64,000 bases of DNA, from contig NZ_LMHZ01000005.1 in the NCBI RefSeq assembly GCF_001428545.1, positions 1,510 through 65,509 on the forward strand, given 5' to 3'. Below the pieces are notes generated by a model, which was given only the letters and a program-made list of their open reading frames with translations, was not told the origin of the DNA and made no database searches. Origin of the DNA: Noviherbaspirillum sp. Root189. Lineage in GTDB: Bacteria > Pseudomonadota > Gammaproteobacteria > Burkholderiales > Burkholderiaceae_D. A program made the position numbers and the translations under genes. Positions 36,688 to 45,483 of this stretch are shown one piece after another (the stretch's first letter is position 1; the number at the start of each line of letters is the position of its first letter).

Positions 36688-37683
36688 TTACAGCTTGCGG
36701 TCCTTCTGCCAGCTCAGATCGAGGATGGAGTTTACATTAAACGGCTTGCCATCCCGTGTTTTCAGCGAACCCTGCTCCTGGAGGATGTTGGCGATTTCCT
36801 GCATGCGCGCCTGCTCCTTTTGATTGAGAACCGGGCTGAACGTCTGGCTCTTGATCGCGTCGGTAATCACTGTTTCGCGCGGGATGTCTCCCTTCTTCAG
36901 CGTCTTCAGGGTCGGTTCCGAGATGAAATAGCCGGCGATCAGCTTGGATGCGTCGGCAGGCTTCTTTTGCAGCAGATCGATGGCTTCCTTCTGCGCATCG
37001 AGCGACTTCCAGACGTCATCCTTGCGCTTCTTCAGCGTTTCGCCTGAGGTGATGACGACCATGCAGGGGAAAGGCCACACTTCGCCGATTTCATATACTT
37101 GCTTCACCGGTGCGATCAGCTGCGCAATGCTCGCCTGGGGCTCAAACAGGAAAGCCGCATCGACACGCTTGCCGACTAGCGATTGCACGGCGACCTGCGG
37201 ACTCACACCCATCACGTTGACATCATCCGGCTTCAGGCCGGCATCCTTCAGGACCACACCTTTCAGCACGGTGTCGGCAGTACTGCCTTCCGCTTGCGAT
37301 GCAAGTGTCTTGCCCTTGAGGTCGGACACCTTGTTGATACCCGTGTCGTCGCGCGCGATGATGGCATGGTAGCCATGCTGGGCGCCACCCACGACTTTGA
37401 GATCCGCACCCTTGGAAGCCCAGGCCACGGCGTTGGTGAATCCAAGCACACCCGAATCGAGCTGACCGCCGACGATGGCCTTGATGAGATCGGTACCGGA
37501 TTTGAATTCGACCAGTTCGACATCGAGGCCCTGCTTTTTGTAATAGCCGGCTTCGTGCGCGACGATGGCCTGTGCATCATCCATGACGCGCAAGTAACCC
37601 ACCTTGAATTTATCGGCTGCCAAGGTCTGCCCTGCGAATGCCAGCGCCAGCAATGCAGGAATTGCGAGTTTCGTGAATTTCAT
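36688..37683 (-). CDS. ABC transporter substrate-binding protein, NMT1/SsuA-like
   Basis: A 331-residue periplasmic protein with Sec signal (KLAIPALLALAFAGQTLAAD). Motifs: FKVGYLRVMDDAQAIVAHEAGYYKKQGLDVELVEF, GGQLDSGVLGFTNAVAW and RVDAAFLFEPQASIAQL. Its start overlaps the stop of the ATPase gene as GTATGA, so the two are coupled. It belongs to the nitrate/sulfonate/bicarbonate group; a carboxylate, sulfonate or aromatic substrate are all possible. Confidence 0.9.
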   Translation of the reverse strand: MKFTKLAIPALLALAFAGQTLAADKFKVGYLRVMDDAQAIVAHEAGYYKKQGLDVELVEFKSGTDLIKAIVGGQLDSGVLGFTNAVAWASKGADLKVVGGAQHGYHAIIARDDTGINKVSDLKGKTLASQAEGSTADTVLKGVVLKDAGLKPDDVNVMGVSPQVAVQSLVGKRVDAAFLFEPQASIAQLIAPVKQVYEIGEVWPFPCMVVITSGETLKKRKDDVWKSLDAQKEAIDLLQKKPADASKLIAGYFISEPTLKTLKKGDIPRETVITDAIKSQTFSPVLNQKEQARMQEIANILQEQGSLKTRDGKPFNVNSILDLSWQKDRKL

Positions 37684-38453
37684 ACTTCTGCTCCTTCGAG
37701 TAATTTTGCCACTTCGTCCTGTTCCGCATGAATGCCGAGCAGTCCCAGAATTTGTCTACGCATCGACGCGAACTCAGACAAGTCATGCGTCTTCTCATGC
37801 TGTGTCAGGTTGAATTCCCTCAGTACCGTTGCGGGACGGTGACTGAACACCAGAATCCGGTCGGCCAGGAACAATGCTTCATCCACATCGTGCGTCACCA
37901 GCAGGACGGTCGGCCGCACTTCGCGAATCAGGTCGCGCAGCGCGTCCTGCAATGTCATTCGCGTCAGTGCGTCCAGCGCGCCGAATGGTTCGTCCAGCAG
38001 CAGCACTTTCGGATTGGAGACGAACGCGCGCGCCAGTGCGGCCCGCTGGCGCATCCCGCCCGAAACCTGATGCGGGAAATAATTCTCGAAGCCTTTCAGG
38101 CTGACCTTTTCAAGCCACTCGCACGCTTTATCATGCGCCTGCTTCTTGCCTACCTTCTGGAACTCGAGTGCCAGCGCAACGTTCTGCGCCAAGGTCAGCC
38201 AGGGGTACAAGGCATTTTCCTGGAACATCAAGGTGCGTTCCGGATGTGGTCCCTCGATTGGTCGATCGTTGGCAAGCACTGTACCGGCGGTTGGTTTCTC
38301 AAGGCCGGCGGCAATATGCAACAAGGTCGACTTGCCGCAACCGGAAGGTCCCACCAAGGCAACAAGCTGGCCTTCTTCAAATTCTCGGCTGAAATCCTCA
38401 ATGACGTGCAGGTCACTGTAGTGTTTCTGGATATTGTTAAAGTTTAACTTCAT
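37680..38453 (-). CDS. ABC transporter ATPase, SsuB/TauB type
   Basis: A 257-residue ATPase if the ATG at 38453 (MKLNFNNIQKHYSDL) is used; GGAGAAACTG lies before it. Walker A is [11 protein letters not shown], the Q-loop MFQENALYPWL, signature VSGGMRQRAALARAF, Walker B LLLDEPFGALD and switch His VTHDVDEA. The C-terminal 40 residues hold DLSEFASMRRQILGLLG. First gene of a four-gene transcript (ATPase, binding protein, permease, family 3 binding protein). A perfect inverted repeat lies just upstream. Confidence 0.92.
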   Translation of the reverse strand: MKLNFNNIQKHYSDLHVIEDFSREFEEGQLVALVGPSGCGKSTLLHIAAGLEKPTAGTVLANDRPIEGPHPERTLMFQENALYPWLTLAQNVALALEFQKVGKKQAHDKACEWLEKVSLKGFENYFPHQVSGGMRQRAALARAFVSNPKVLLLDEPFGALDALTRMTLQDALRDLIREVRPTVLLVTHDVDEALFLADRILVFSHRPATVLREFNLTQHEKTHDLSEFASMRRQILGLLGIHAEQDEVAKLLEGAEV

Positions 38454-38471
38454 GGAAACAGTTTCTCCTGG

Positions 38472-38494
38472 ACGTAAATACATTTGATTTACGT
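38472..38494. promoter_or_regulatory. perfect inverted repeat in the leader of the importer operon
   Basis: ACGTAAAT and ATTTACGT are separated by 7 bases and lie about 20-40 bases upstream of the ATPase start codon. Location and symmetry fit a repressor operator. The IclR-type gene at 39362 is the nearest regulator and a candidate partner by proximity only. Confidence 0.5.
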
Positions 38495-38689
38495 ACTACG
38501 ATGCGGTTTCTTATTACTTTTTTCTATATGAGACTTTAATGACAATGACTTTCCACTACAACGACTTTAAGTTGCTTTGCTTATATGGATGAGGAATAAA
38601 GGAGGCGGTCGTTCCTGAACGCGTATTTTTACTGTTGATTATTAATCATCATTTGTGAACTTGCCCTGCCGGACAAAAGCTTTCGCAGC

Positions 38690-39100
38690 TCAATGCGCTG
38701 GCCTTCCTAGAATGACTGGGAGAAGAATAATTCCCCAGGTAATCACTGCTAAGGTCAATGCAAGAAATACAGCGGCACTACCAAAGTCCTTCGCGTTTTT
38801 AGACAAAGGGTGACGTTCAAAGGAGACACGATCAACCACTGCTTCGATTGCAGAATTGATCAATTCCACAATCAGTACCAAAAACAGAACCGCGATCAGC
38901 GCAACTCTCTGCAACCCCGGCACAGGCGCCAGAAATGCGATGATGCAGCCAGGTACGACCACCATCAGCTCCTGTCTGAAGGCGTGCTCACTTCTCCAAG
39001 CGGTTCTCAAGCCAGCGACGGAATAATGAAATGCGCAAAGGATTCTTTTCAAACCGCTCTTGCTTTTAAATTCGCTAATCTGTGACTGACTGTCGTTCAT
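38690..39100 (-). CDS. dgkA: diacylglycerol kinase DgkA
   Basis: A 136-residue integral membrane kinase starting MNDSQSQISEF. It keeps the family motifs WRSEHAFRQELMVV and the active-site helix VELINSAIEAVVDRV, followed by SKNAKDFGSAAVFLAL. Three transmembrane helices are visible. It phosphorylates diacylglycerol released during membrane glycan synthesis. The frame extends 30 residues upstream without family support. It diverges from the IclR gene. Confidence 0.92.
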   Translation of the reverse strand: MNDSQSQISEFKSKSGLKRILCAFHYSVAGLRTAWRSEHAFRQELMVVVPGCIIAFLAPVPGLQRVALIAVLFLVLIVELINSAIEAVVDRVSFERHPLSKNAKDFGSAAVFLALTLAVITWGIILLPVILGRPAH

Positions 39101-39361
39101 GTGGCAGCTATTGGATGTTGAATCATTGCCAACAAACATACTTCGTTCATTGGGTGAATGATATTCAGGAATCCCGAAGCGTACACCCATTTGACAATAT
39201 GGTTGACCGATGCGGATTCTTCAGGCCTCCCATGAAGCGGCAAAGATGTTTTATACGAGAAAAACGCGGCAAGGCAAAAACACTCCAAACAGAACGAATA
39301 CGACTTTTTCATTTTTTCACATTGTGGTATAACCTTGTTATTGCAACGCACCAACCACATT

Positions 39362-40153
39362 ATGAAAACTGAACCAACTAACGAAAATAGTCAGATTTCG
39401 ATTCAGGTGATTGAGCGCATGGTTTCGCTGCTGGATGCACTCGCGCAATATCCGGATCCTGTCAGCCTGAAAGAGCTGTCGACCGTAACTGGCCTGCATC
39501 CGTCAACCGCCCACCGCATTTTGAACGACCTTGTCGTCAAGCGTTTCGTGGACCGTGCGGAAGCGGGTTCCTATCGGCTCGGTATGCGCCTCCTGGAGTT
39601 GGGCAATATCGTCAAAAGCAGACTGGATGTACGCGAAGCCGCGCTCGAGTACATGCGAGCGTTGCACCGCAAGACACACCAGACCATCAACCTGTCGGTC
39701 CGGCAGGGCGACGAGATCGTCTATATCGACCGTTCCTTTTCGGAGCGTTCGGGCATGCAGGTGGTACGTGCGATCGGTGGGCGCGCACCATTGCATCTGA
39801 CATCGACCGGCAAGCTGTTCCTGTCCGCCGATGACCCGAAACAGGTGCGTGCCTATGCGACCCGCACCGGTCTTGCCGGCCATAACAAAAATTCAATTAC
39901 CGATCTGGTGAAACTGGAAAGGGAACTGAGCCTGGTCAGAGCACGCGGCTATGCAAGGGACAACGAGGAACTGGAACTCGGCGTACGCTGCATGGCAGCC
40001 GGAATCCATGACGATTCAGGGAAGCTGATCGCGGGCCTGTCGATTTCTGCACCGGCGGACCGCCTGCAGGAAGAATGGGTAGAAGACCTGATCACCACCG
40101 CAAACGAAATCTCGTCCGTGCTGGGTCACGTACCGCAGGGCGCGGCTGCCTGA
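39362..40153 (+). CDS. IclR-family transcriptional regulator
   Basis: A 263-residue regulator with N-terminal winged helix (ERMVSLLDALAQYPDPVSLKELSTVTGLHPSTAHRILNDL, about 13-70) and C-terminal IclR effector domain (YIDRSFSERSGMQVVRAIGGRAPLHLTSTGKLFL ... GVRCMAAGIHDDSGKLIAGLSISAPADRL). IclR proteins usually control catabolic or transport genes in response to small organic acids. The closest unassigned operon is the importer at 34920-38453. The ATG at 39362 gives the normal length. Confidence 0.92.
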   Translation: MKTEPTNENSQISIQVIERMVSLLDALAQYPDPVSLKELSTVTGLHPSTAHRILNDLVVKRFVDRAEAGSYRLGMRLLELGNIVKSRLDVREAALEYMRALHRKTHQTINLSVRQGDEIVYIDRSFSERSGMQVVRAIGGRAPLHLTSTGKLFLSADDPKQVRAYATRTGLAGHNKNSITDLVKLERELSLVRARGYARDNEELELGVRCMAAGIHDDSGKLIAGLSISAPADRLQEEWVEDLITTANEISSVLGHVPQGAAA

Positions 40154-40206
40154 AGAAGCGCCGCCCGAGCACGCGAGTCTGTGCCGCACCACGCGCAACC
40201 AACACC

Positions 40207-41058
40207 TCAGGCGACCCGACGGTACAAGCCGCTCTCAGCGGAAAGCGGCTTGTATCGCGATACGAAAGGCGCCGCCATCAATCCGTCGCTTCGATCCACA
40301 CTCAGGATGCCAAATAACGGCATGCTTTCATAAAACAGTTGCAGTGTGCGCCGCTGCAAATAAGCGCCGAAGTCGGGCATTGCTCGACGACAGACAATCA
40401 GCTGGAATTCATTGAACGACGCATCGGTTGCGAGGCTGTATTGCGCCCAGGTGATGTTACTGCGCAATTGCGCGCTGAATACCGCCCTTCCGTGCCGTTC
40501 ATCGCAATAGTCGCTCAAGCTGCGTTTTCCGCCGCTCTCTTCATAGTTCTTTGCATAGGCGGACAGTCGATCAAGGGAAAAACTGCCATCGCTAGCCTCT
40601 TCCAGCAGGCAAGGATTTTCCGCCGTCGCAAATATCTGGGTCCTGTCGTGCAAACCTTCTTCTGCAAGCAGAATAGCGAGACCGCAGACATCTTCCGCAG
40701 CCACGCATTCAGCGACCCAGATACGCGGCGACGGACAGGAACGCAGCAAGGGAACCATGGCATCACGCAACGACCGATAATAATCCGGATCGTCGAACAA
40801 CGCGGCCGGACGGGTGCTGAGACCGCGCAGCAAGGCTGCAGCAGTGGCGGGCTGGTGCAAGACTTGCTCTTGCAATGCGGAGATGGTGGTTGCGCCGATG
40901 TCTTTCATCATTGCGTGCAAACGCCGCTTCACCGGCTCGCGCTGGTATCCACGAAAATCATGGCCGAAAAGCCGGAAGACGCCCTCCAGCAGGAGATCGA
41001 CTTCCAGGTCTTCAACGTCGTGCGGCTGATCTTCCACTATGGGTCCTGTAGGTACCAT
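40207..41058 (-). CDS. degenerate CheR-like protein
   Basis: A 283-residue protein with CheR architecture: an N-terminal helical part (LEGVFRLFGHDFRGYQREPVKRRLHAMM, about 22-50) and a Rossmann-like C-terminal part. In active CheR enzymes the S-adenosylmethionine loop reads GCSTGEEPYS; here the matching stretch is VAECVAAEDVCGLAI. The usual FCRNVLIYF motif is replaced by VCRRAMPDFG. It is therefore probably a non-catalytic relative or one with altered chemistry. It lies downstream of the HAMP-array kinase on the same strand, so it is likely part of that signalling unit. Confidence 0.75.
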   Translation of the reverse strand: MVPTGPIVEDQPHDVEDLEVDLLLEGVFRLFGHDFRGYQREPVKRRLHAMMKDIGATTISALQEQVLHQPATAAALLRGLSTRPAALFDDPDYYRSLRDAMVPLLRSCPSPRIWVAECVAAEDVCGLAILLAEEGLHDRTQIFATAENPCLLEEASDGSFSLDRLSAYAKNYEESGGKRSLSDYCDERHGRAVFSAQLRSNITWAQYSLATDASFNEFQLIVCRRAMPDFGAYLQRRTLQLFYESMPLFGILSVDRSDGLMAAPFVSRYKPLSAESGLYRRVA

Positions 41059-41066
41059 GGCATTGG

Positions 41067-41109
41067 TCCTTTAGTAGTCCTTTAGTAGTCCTTTAGTCCT
41101 TTAGTCCTC
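41067..41109. repeat. short tandem repeats before the CheR-like gene
   Basis: Two copies of tcctttagtag and two of tcctttag lie in the 71-base gap between the kinase stop and the CheR-like start. They may reflect slippage and would alter leader length. Confidence 0.6.
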
Positions 41110-41129
41110 TGGTCCGTCGTGACTTGAGA

Positions 41130-44100
41130 CTATTGATGGAGCCACACGCGCATGAGCGACAGTAACTGAGCGACGTCCACCGGCTTGGTGATGTAATCCG
41201 ATGCGCCGGCAGCCAGGCACTTGTCGCGGTCACCCTTCATCGCTTTTGCCGTCAAGGTAATGATGGGCAGCGATTTGAACTTCGGAATTGCGCGTATCGC
41301 CCGCATGGTGTCGTAGCCGTCCATTTCCGGCATCATGATGTCCATCAGGACGATCTCGATAGTCGGGTCTTTTTCCAGCACTTCAATACCGTCGCGGCCG
41401 TTTTCTGCAAACAGCACTTTCATCTGTTGACGCTCGAGGACAGAACTCAGCGCAAAGATGTTACGCAGGTCATCGTCGACGATCAGTACCTTGCGCCCGA
41501 CCAGCCCTCCATCGGACTCCTGGATATCGGCCAGCATGCGGCGCTGCATTTCCGGCAGACTGGTCGGCGAGCGATGCAGGAACAACGCGGTTTCGTCGAG
41601 CAGGCGTTCCGGCGAACGCGCATCCTTGATCACGATGGTTTTCGCGATACGCTTCAGGTTCGTGACTTCCTTGCGGCTCAGTTCCTTGGCCGTGTAAATC
41701 ACCACCGGCAAATTGCGCAGGCTTGCATCGTCACCAATTTTTTCCAGCAATTCGAAGCCGTTGATATCCGGCAGAGTGAGATCAAGCACCATGCAATCGA
41801 ACTGGTTGGCATGCAAGGCTTCCAGTGCCTCCTTGCCGCTTCCGACAGCAACGATATGCACGTCGCCGGTGCCGATCAGATTAACGATCGCGTCACGCTG
41901 CATCACATCGTCTTCAACCACGAGCAAGCTGCGCTTGCCGCGAATCAGGAACTGCTGAATTCGGGTAAATTCTTCCTGCAACCGTTCCCGATTCACCGGC
42001 TTGTGCAGGTAAGAAATTGCTCCCTGCCGAAGGACGCGCTCACGCTCCTTCAAGTTGGTCATCACATGCACCGGAATGTGACGGGTTCCGGGATCGCGCT
42101 TGAGGCGATCCAGCACAGTGAAACCATCGATGTCCGGCAAGTCAATGTCGAGCAGGATAGCGGCGGGCAGATAATCCCGGGCCAGTGTCAGCGCCGAATC
42201 GCCATGATGCGTCACGATGCCCTTGAAGTTCTTTTCGCGTGCGTAGTCGAGCAAGATACCGGCAAAGCGCGCATCGTCCTCGACGATCAGCACCGACGGG
42301 TCGCCAGGCGCGACGAGCGCACGGTCATCCGATGTGCTCTCAAACCCGGCCATCGAAGCCTGTACGCTGATCTGCGAGGGATGCAGTTCTTCGACATCGG
42401 TCACCTCGGCAGACGTATACATTGATGCCGCGTTTATTGCCATGGCAGGTGCTGACGCCTTCACCGTTTCCTGGTTAATGAACCCGGCGCGGTTGTAGGG
42501 CAGGAAAAGAGTAAACGTACTTCCTACTCCGACCACACTCTCAACGCGGATTTCACCGCCAAGCAAACGGGCCAGCTCACGGCTGATCGACAGACCAAGG
42601 CCGGTACCGCCATATTTACGCGCGGTACTGCCGTCAGCTTGCTGGAAAGCTTCAAAGATAAGTTGCAGCTTGTCGGACGCGATACCGACACCTGTATCCG
42701 TGACGGAGAATGCAAGCACCGCGTCGGCGTGATTCAGGTTCGGATGATCGGACGTCCAGCCTGTCAGCGCGCGCCCAATGTGCAATGACACTTCGCCATG
42801 GCTGGTGAATTTGAATGCGTTGGACAACAGGTTCTTCAGGATCTGCTGGAGACGCGTGGTGTCGGTCATCATCGCGACCGGCAATTCGTCGGCCAGATCG
42901 ACCGAGAAGTTCAACTGTTTTGCTTCGGCCATGTGACGGAAAGTCCGCTCGACATAGCCGGAGAGCGTACGGAAACGATACTCGCTGAGTTCCAGCGTCA
43001 CGGTACCCGATTCGATCTTCGACAGGTCCAGAATGTCGTTGATCAGTGTCAGCAGGTCGCTGCCCGAGCCATAAATGGTCTTTGCGAATTCGACCTGACG
43101 TTCGCTGAGGTTGCCGTCAGGGTTGTCCGAAAGCTGCTGGGCAAGAATCAGCAAACTGTTGAGCGGGGTACGGAGTTCATGCGACATGTTGGCAAGGAAC
43201 TCGGACTTGTACTTGGACGACAGGGCCAGCTGTGTGGCTTTTTCTTCCAGCGCCAGTTTCGCCTGTTCCACCTCGCGGTTCTTGCGCTCCACCTCGATGT
43301 TCTGTTCAGACAGCAAGCGTGCTTTTTCCGCCAGCTCAAGGTTGGTCTGCTGCAGCTCTTGCGCCAGCGACTGGGACTGAGTCAGCAAGCTCTCGGTACG
43401 GCTGTTCGCTTCAATGGTGTTCAACACGACGCCGATCGATTCCATCAACTGGTCAAGGAACCAGAGGTGGGTTTCGGTAAAGCGATCGAGCGACGCAATT
43501 TCAATCACGGCCTTGACCTGTTGCTCGAACAAGATCGGCAAGACCACGATGTTGGTCGGTGGCGCAGCGCCGAGGCCGGACGACACCTGGATGTAGTCAC
43601 GTGGCACATTGGTCAGCCAGATACGCTGCTTCTCGAGCGCGCATTGTCCAACCAGGCCTTCGCCCGGCAGGAAGGACGTCGACAGCTTGCGACTGGAACG
43701 ATAACCGTAGCTGGCGATCATGCGCAGGCGGGCATCCTGTTCCTGCGAGTCCATCATGTAGAACACGCCGTGGTGTGCCGATACCAGCGGCGCCAGTTCC
43801 GACAGGATCAGCGTGGTCACGGCGGTCAGATCGCGCTGGCCCTGCAGCAACCGGGTAAAGCGCGCAAGGTTGGTTTTCAGCCAATCCTGCTGCGCGTTCT
43901 TCTGCGTCGTTTCTTTCAGGTTGCGGATCATCTCATTGATGTTGTCCTTGAGGTCCGCTACCTCGCCTCGGGCTTCCACCTGGATCGAGCGTGACAAGTC
44001 GCCTCGCGTCACCGCAGTCGCCACTTCCGCAATCGCACGTACCTGCGTGGTCAGGTTTGCCGCAAGCTGGTTAACGTTTTCCGTCAAGTCTTTCCAGGTA

Positions 44101-44639
44101 CCGGATGCGCCCGGCACCGATGCCTGCCCGCCCAGCTTACCTTCGACACCCACCTCACGCGCCACAGTGGTTGCCTGGTCCGCGAACACCGCGAGGGTAT
44201 CGGTCATTTCGTTGATCGTATTGGCGAGCGCCGCGATTTCGCCTCGCGCCGCCACGGTCAGTTTCTTCTTCAGGTCACCGTTCGCCACTGCCGTCACCAC
44301 GCCCGCGATACCGCGCACCTGCGCAGTGAGGTTTGCCGCCATGAAGTTCACGTTGTCGGTCAAATCCTTCCACGTACCGGCCGCGCCTTCGACCTGCGCC
44401 TGACCACCGAGCTTGCCTTCAGTACCCACTTCTCGCGCCACACGAGTGACTTCCGATGCAAATGAAGACAACTGGTCCACCATCACGTTGATGGTGTTTT
44501 TGAGTTCAAGAATCTCGCCCTTCACGTCCACCGTAATCTTCTTCGACAAGTCGCCCCGCGCCACCGCCGTCGTCACTTCCGCAATGTTACGCACCTGGCC
44601 CGTCAGGTTGGACGCCATGAAGTTCACGTTGTCCGTCAA
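41130..44639 (-). pseudogene. C-terminal part of a giant HAMP-array hybrid histidine kinase
   Basis: The largest continuous piece (1169 residues) of a gene that originally ran from 46934 to 41130. It holds the last three HAMP units (about 25-245), a GAF domain (about 260-405, HHGVFYMMDS), a coiled coil, HisKA with FLANMSHELRTPLNSLL (about 485), HATPase with DTGVGIAS and GTGLGLSISRELA (about 600-720) and three receivers (about 795-1165). All three receivers keep an acceptor Asp (LLDIDLPDIDG, VLDLTLPDING, LMDIMMPEMDG). The ATG-like start shown is only the first usable codon after the frame break near 44654, so the real N-terminus is upstream. Such kinases resemble the fungal Nik1 osmosensor architecture; the cue here is unknown. 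Confidence 0.85.
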
Positions 44640-44752
44640 GTCCTTCCACGTACCGCGCCACCGCCGTCGTCACTTCCGCAATGTTACGCACCTGGCCCGT
44701 CAGGTTGGACGCCATGAAGTTCACGTTGTCCGTCAAGTCCTTCCACGTACCG
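44556..44752. repeat. 97-bp out-of-frame tandem duplication in the HAMP array
   Basis: Bases 44557-44653 are repeated exactly as 44654-44750. The unit covers part of one HAMP unit (plus-strand landmarks ccaccgccgt at 44561 and 44658, ttccacgtac at 44644 and 44741). Since 97 is not a multiple of three it shifts the reading frame of the kinase. Confidence 0.9.
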
Positions 44753-45483
44753 GATGCACCAGGAACGTTCGCCTGTCCACCGAGACGGCCTTCGGTACCC
44801 ACTTCACGCGCCACGCGGGTGACCTCCGATGCGAAGGAACGCAGCTGGTCCACCATGGTGTTGATCGTGTCCTTGAGCTGCAAGATCTCGCCGCGCACGT
44901 CCACCGTAATCTTCTTCGACAAGTCACCGTTGGCCACCGCTGTGGTCACGTCCGCGATGTTACGCACCTGCGATGTCAGGTTACCGGCCATCGAGTTCAC
45001 CGAGTCGGTCAAGTCCTCAGGTCGCGCTGCGTGTTTTCGATCACCTTTGCCGCTTCCGATGGTGTTTTTGAGTTCAAGAATCTCGCCCTTCACGTCCACC
45101 GTAATCTTCTTCGACAAGTCGCCCCGCGCCACCGCCGTCGTCACTTCCGCAATGTTACGCACCTGGCCCGTCAGGTTGGACGCCATGAAGTTCACGTTGT
45201 CCGTCAAGTCCTTCCACGTACCGCCGACGCCTTTCACCTGCGCCTGACCACCGAGCTTGCCTTCGGTACCCACTTCACGCGCCACACGGGTGACTTCCGA
45301 TGCGAACGAGTTCAACTGGTCCACCATCACGTTGATGGTGTTCTTCAGTTCGAAAATCTCGCCGCGCACGTCCACCGTAATCTTCTTCGACAAGTCACCG
45401 TTCGCCACCGCTGTGGTCACGTCCGCGATGTTACGCACCTGCGATGTCAGGTTACCGGCCATCGAGTTCACCGAGTCGGTCAA
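44587..45483 (-). pseudogene. middle part of the HAMP-array kinase in a shifted frame
   Basis: A 298-residue stretch with three HAMP units in a frame different from the flanking pieces. It opens with [20 protein letters not shown] and runs through two [17 protein letters not shown] units and one [17 protein letters not shown] unit. After residue about 145 it carries the foreign bit [14 protein letters not shown] in place of about 43 expected residues. It then ends out of frame after AVAR, where the 97-bp duplication begins. It is not an independent gene. Confidence 0.85.
45018..45058. other. 41-bp patch unrelated to the HAMP repeats
   Basis: Between two clean HAMP segments the sequence tcaggtcgcgctgcgtgttt and its continuation to 45058 matches no other repeat unit. 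It keeps the kinase in frame but replaces about 43 residues by 14. In another minus-strand frame it reads [13 protein letters not shown], which looks like coding sequence from somewhere else. Confidence 0.65.

Noticed and set aside
38484-38689. Possible riboswitch in the leader of the NMT1-type importer
   Set aside because: NMT1-like binding proteins can be thiamine-precursor importers, so a TPP riboswitch was considered. No conserved TPP core such as CUGAGA was seen.
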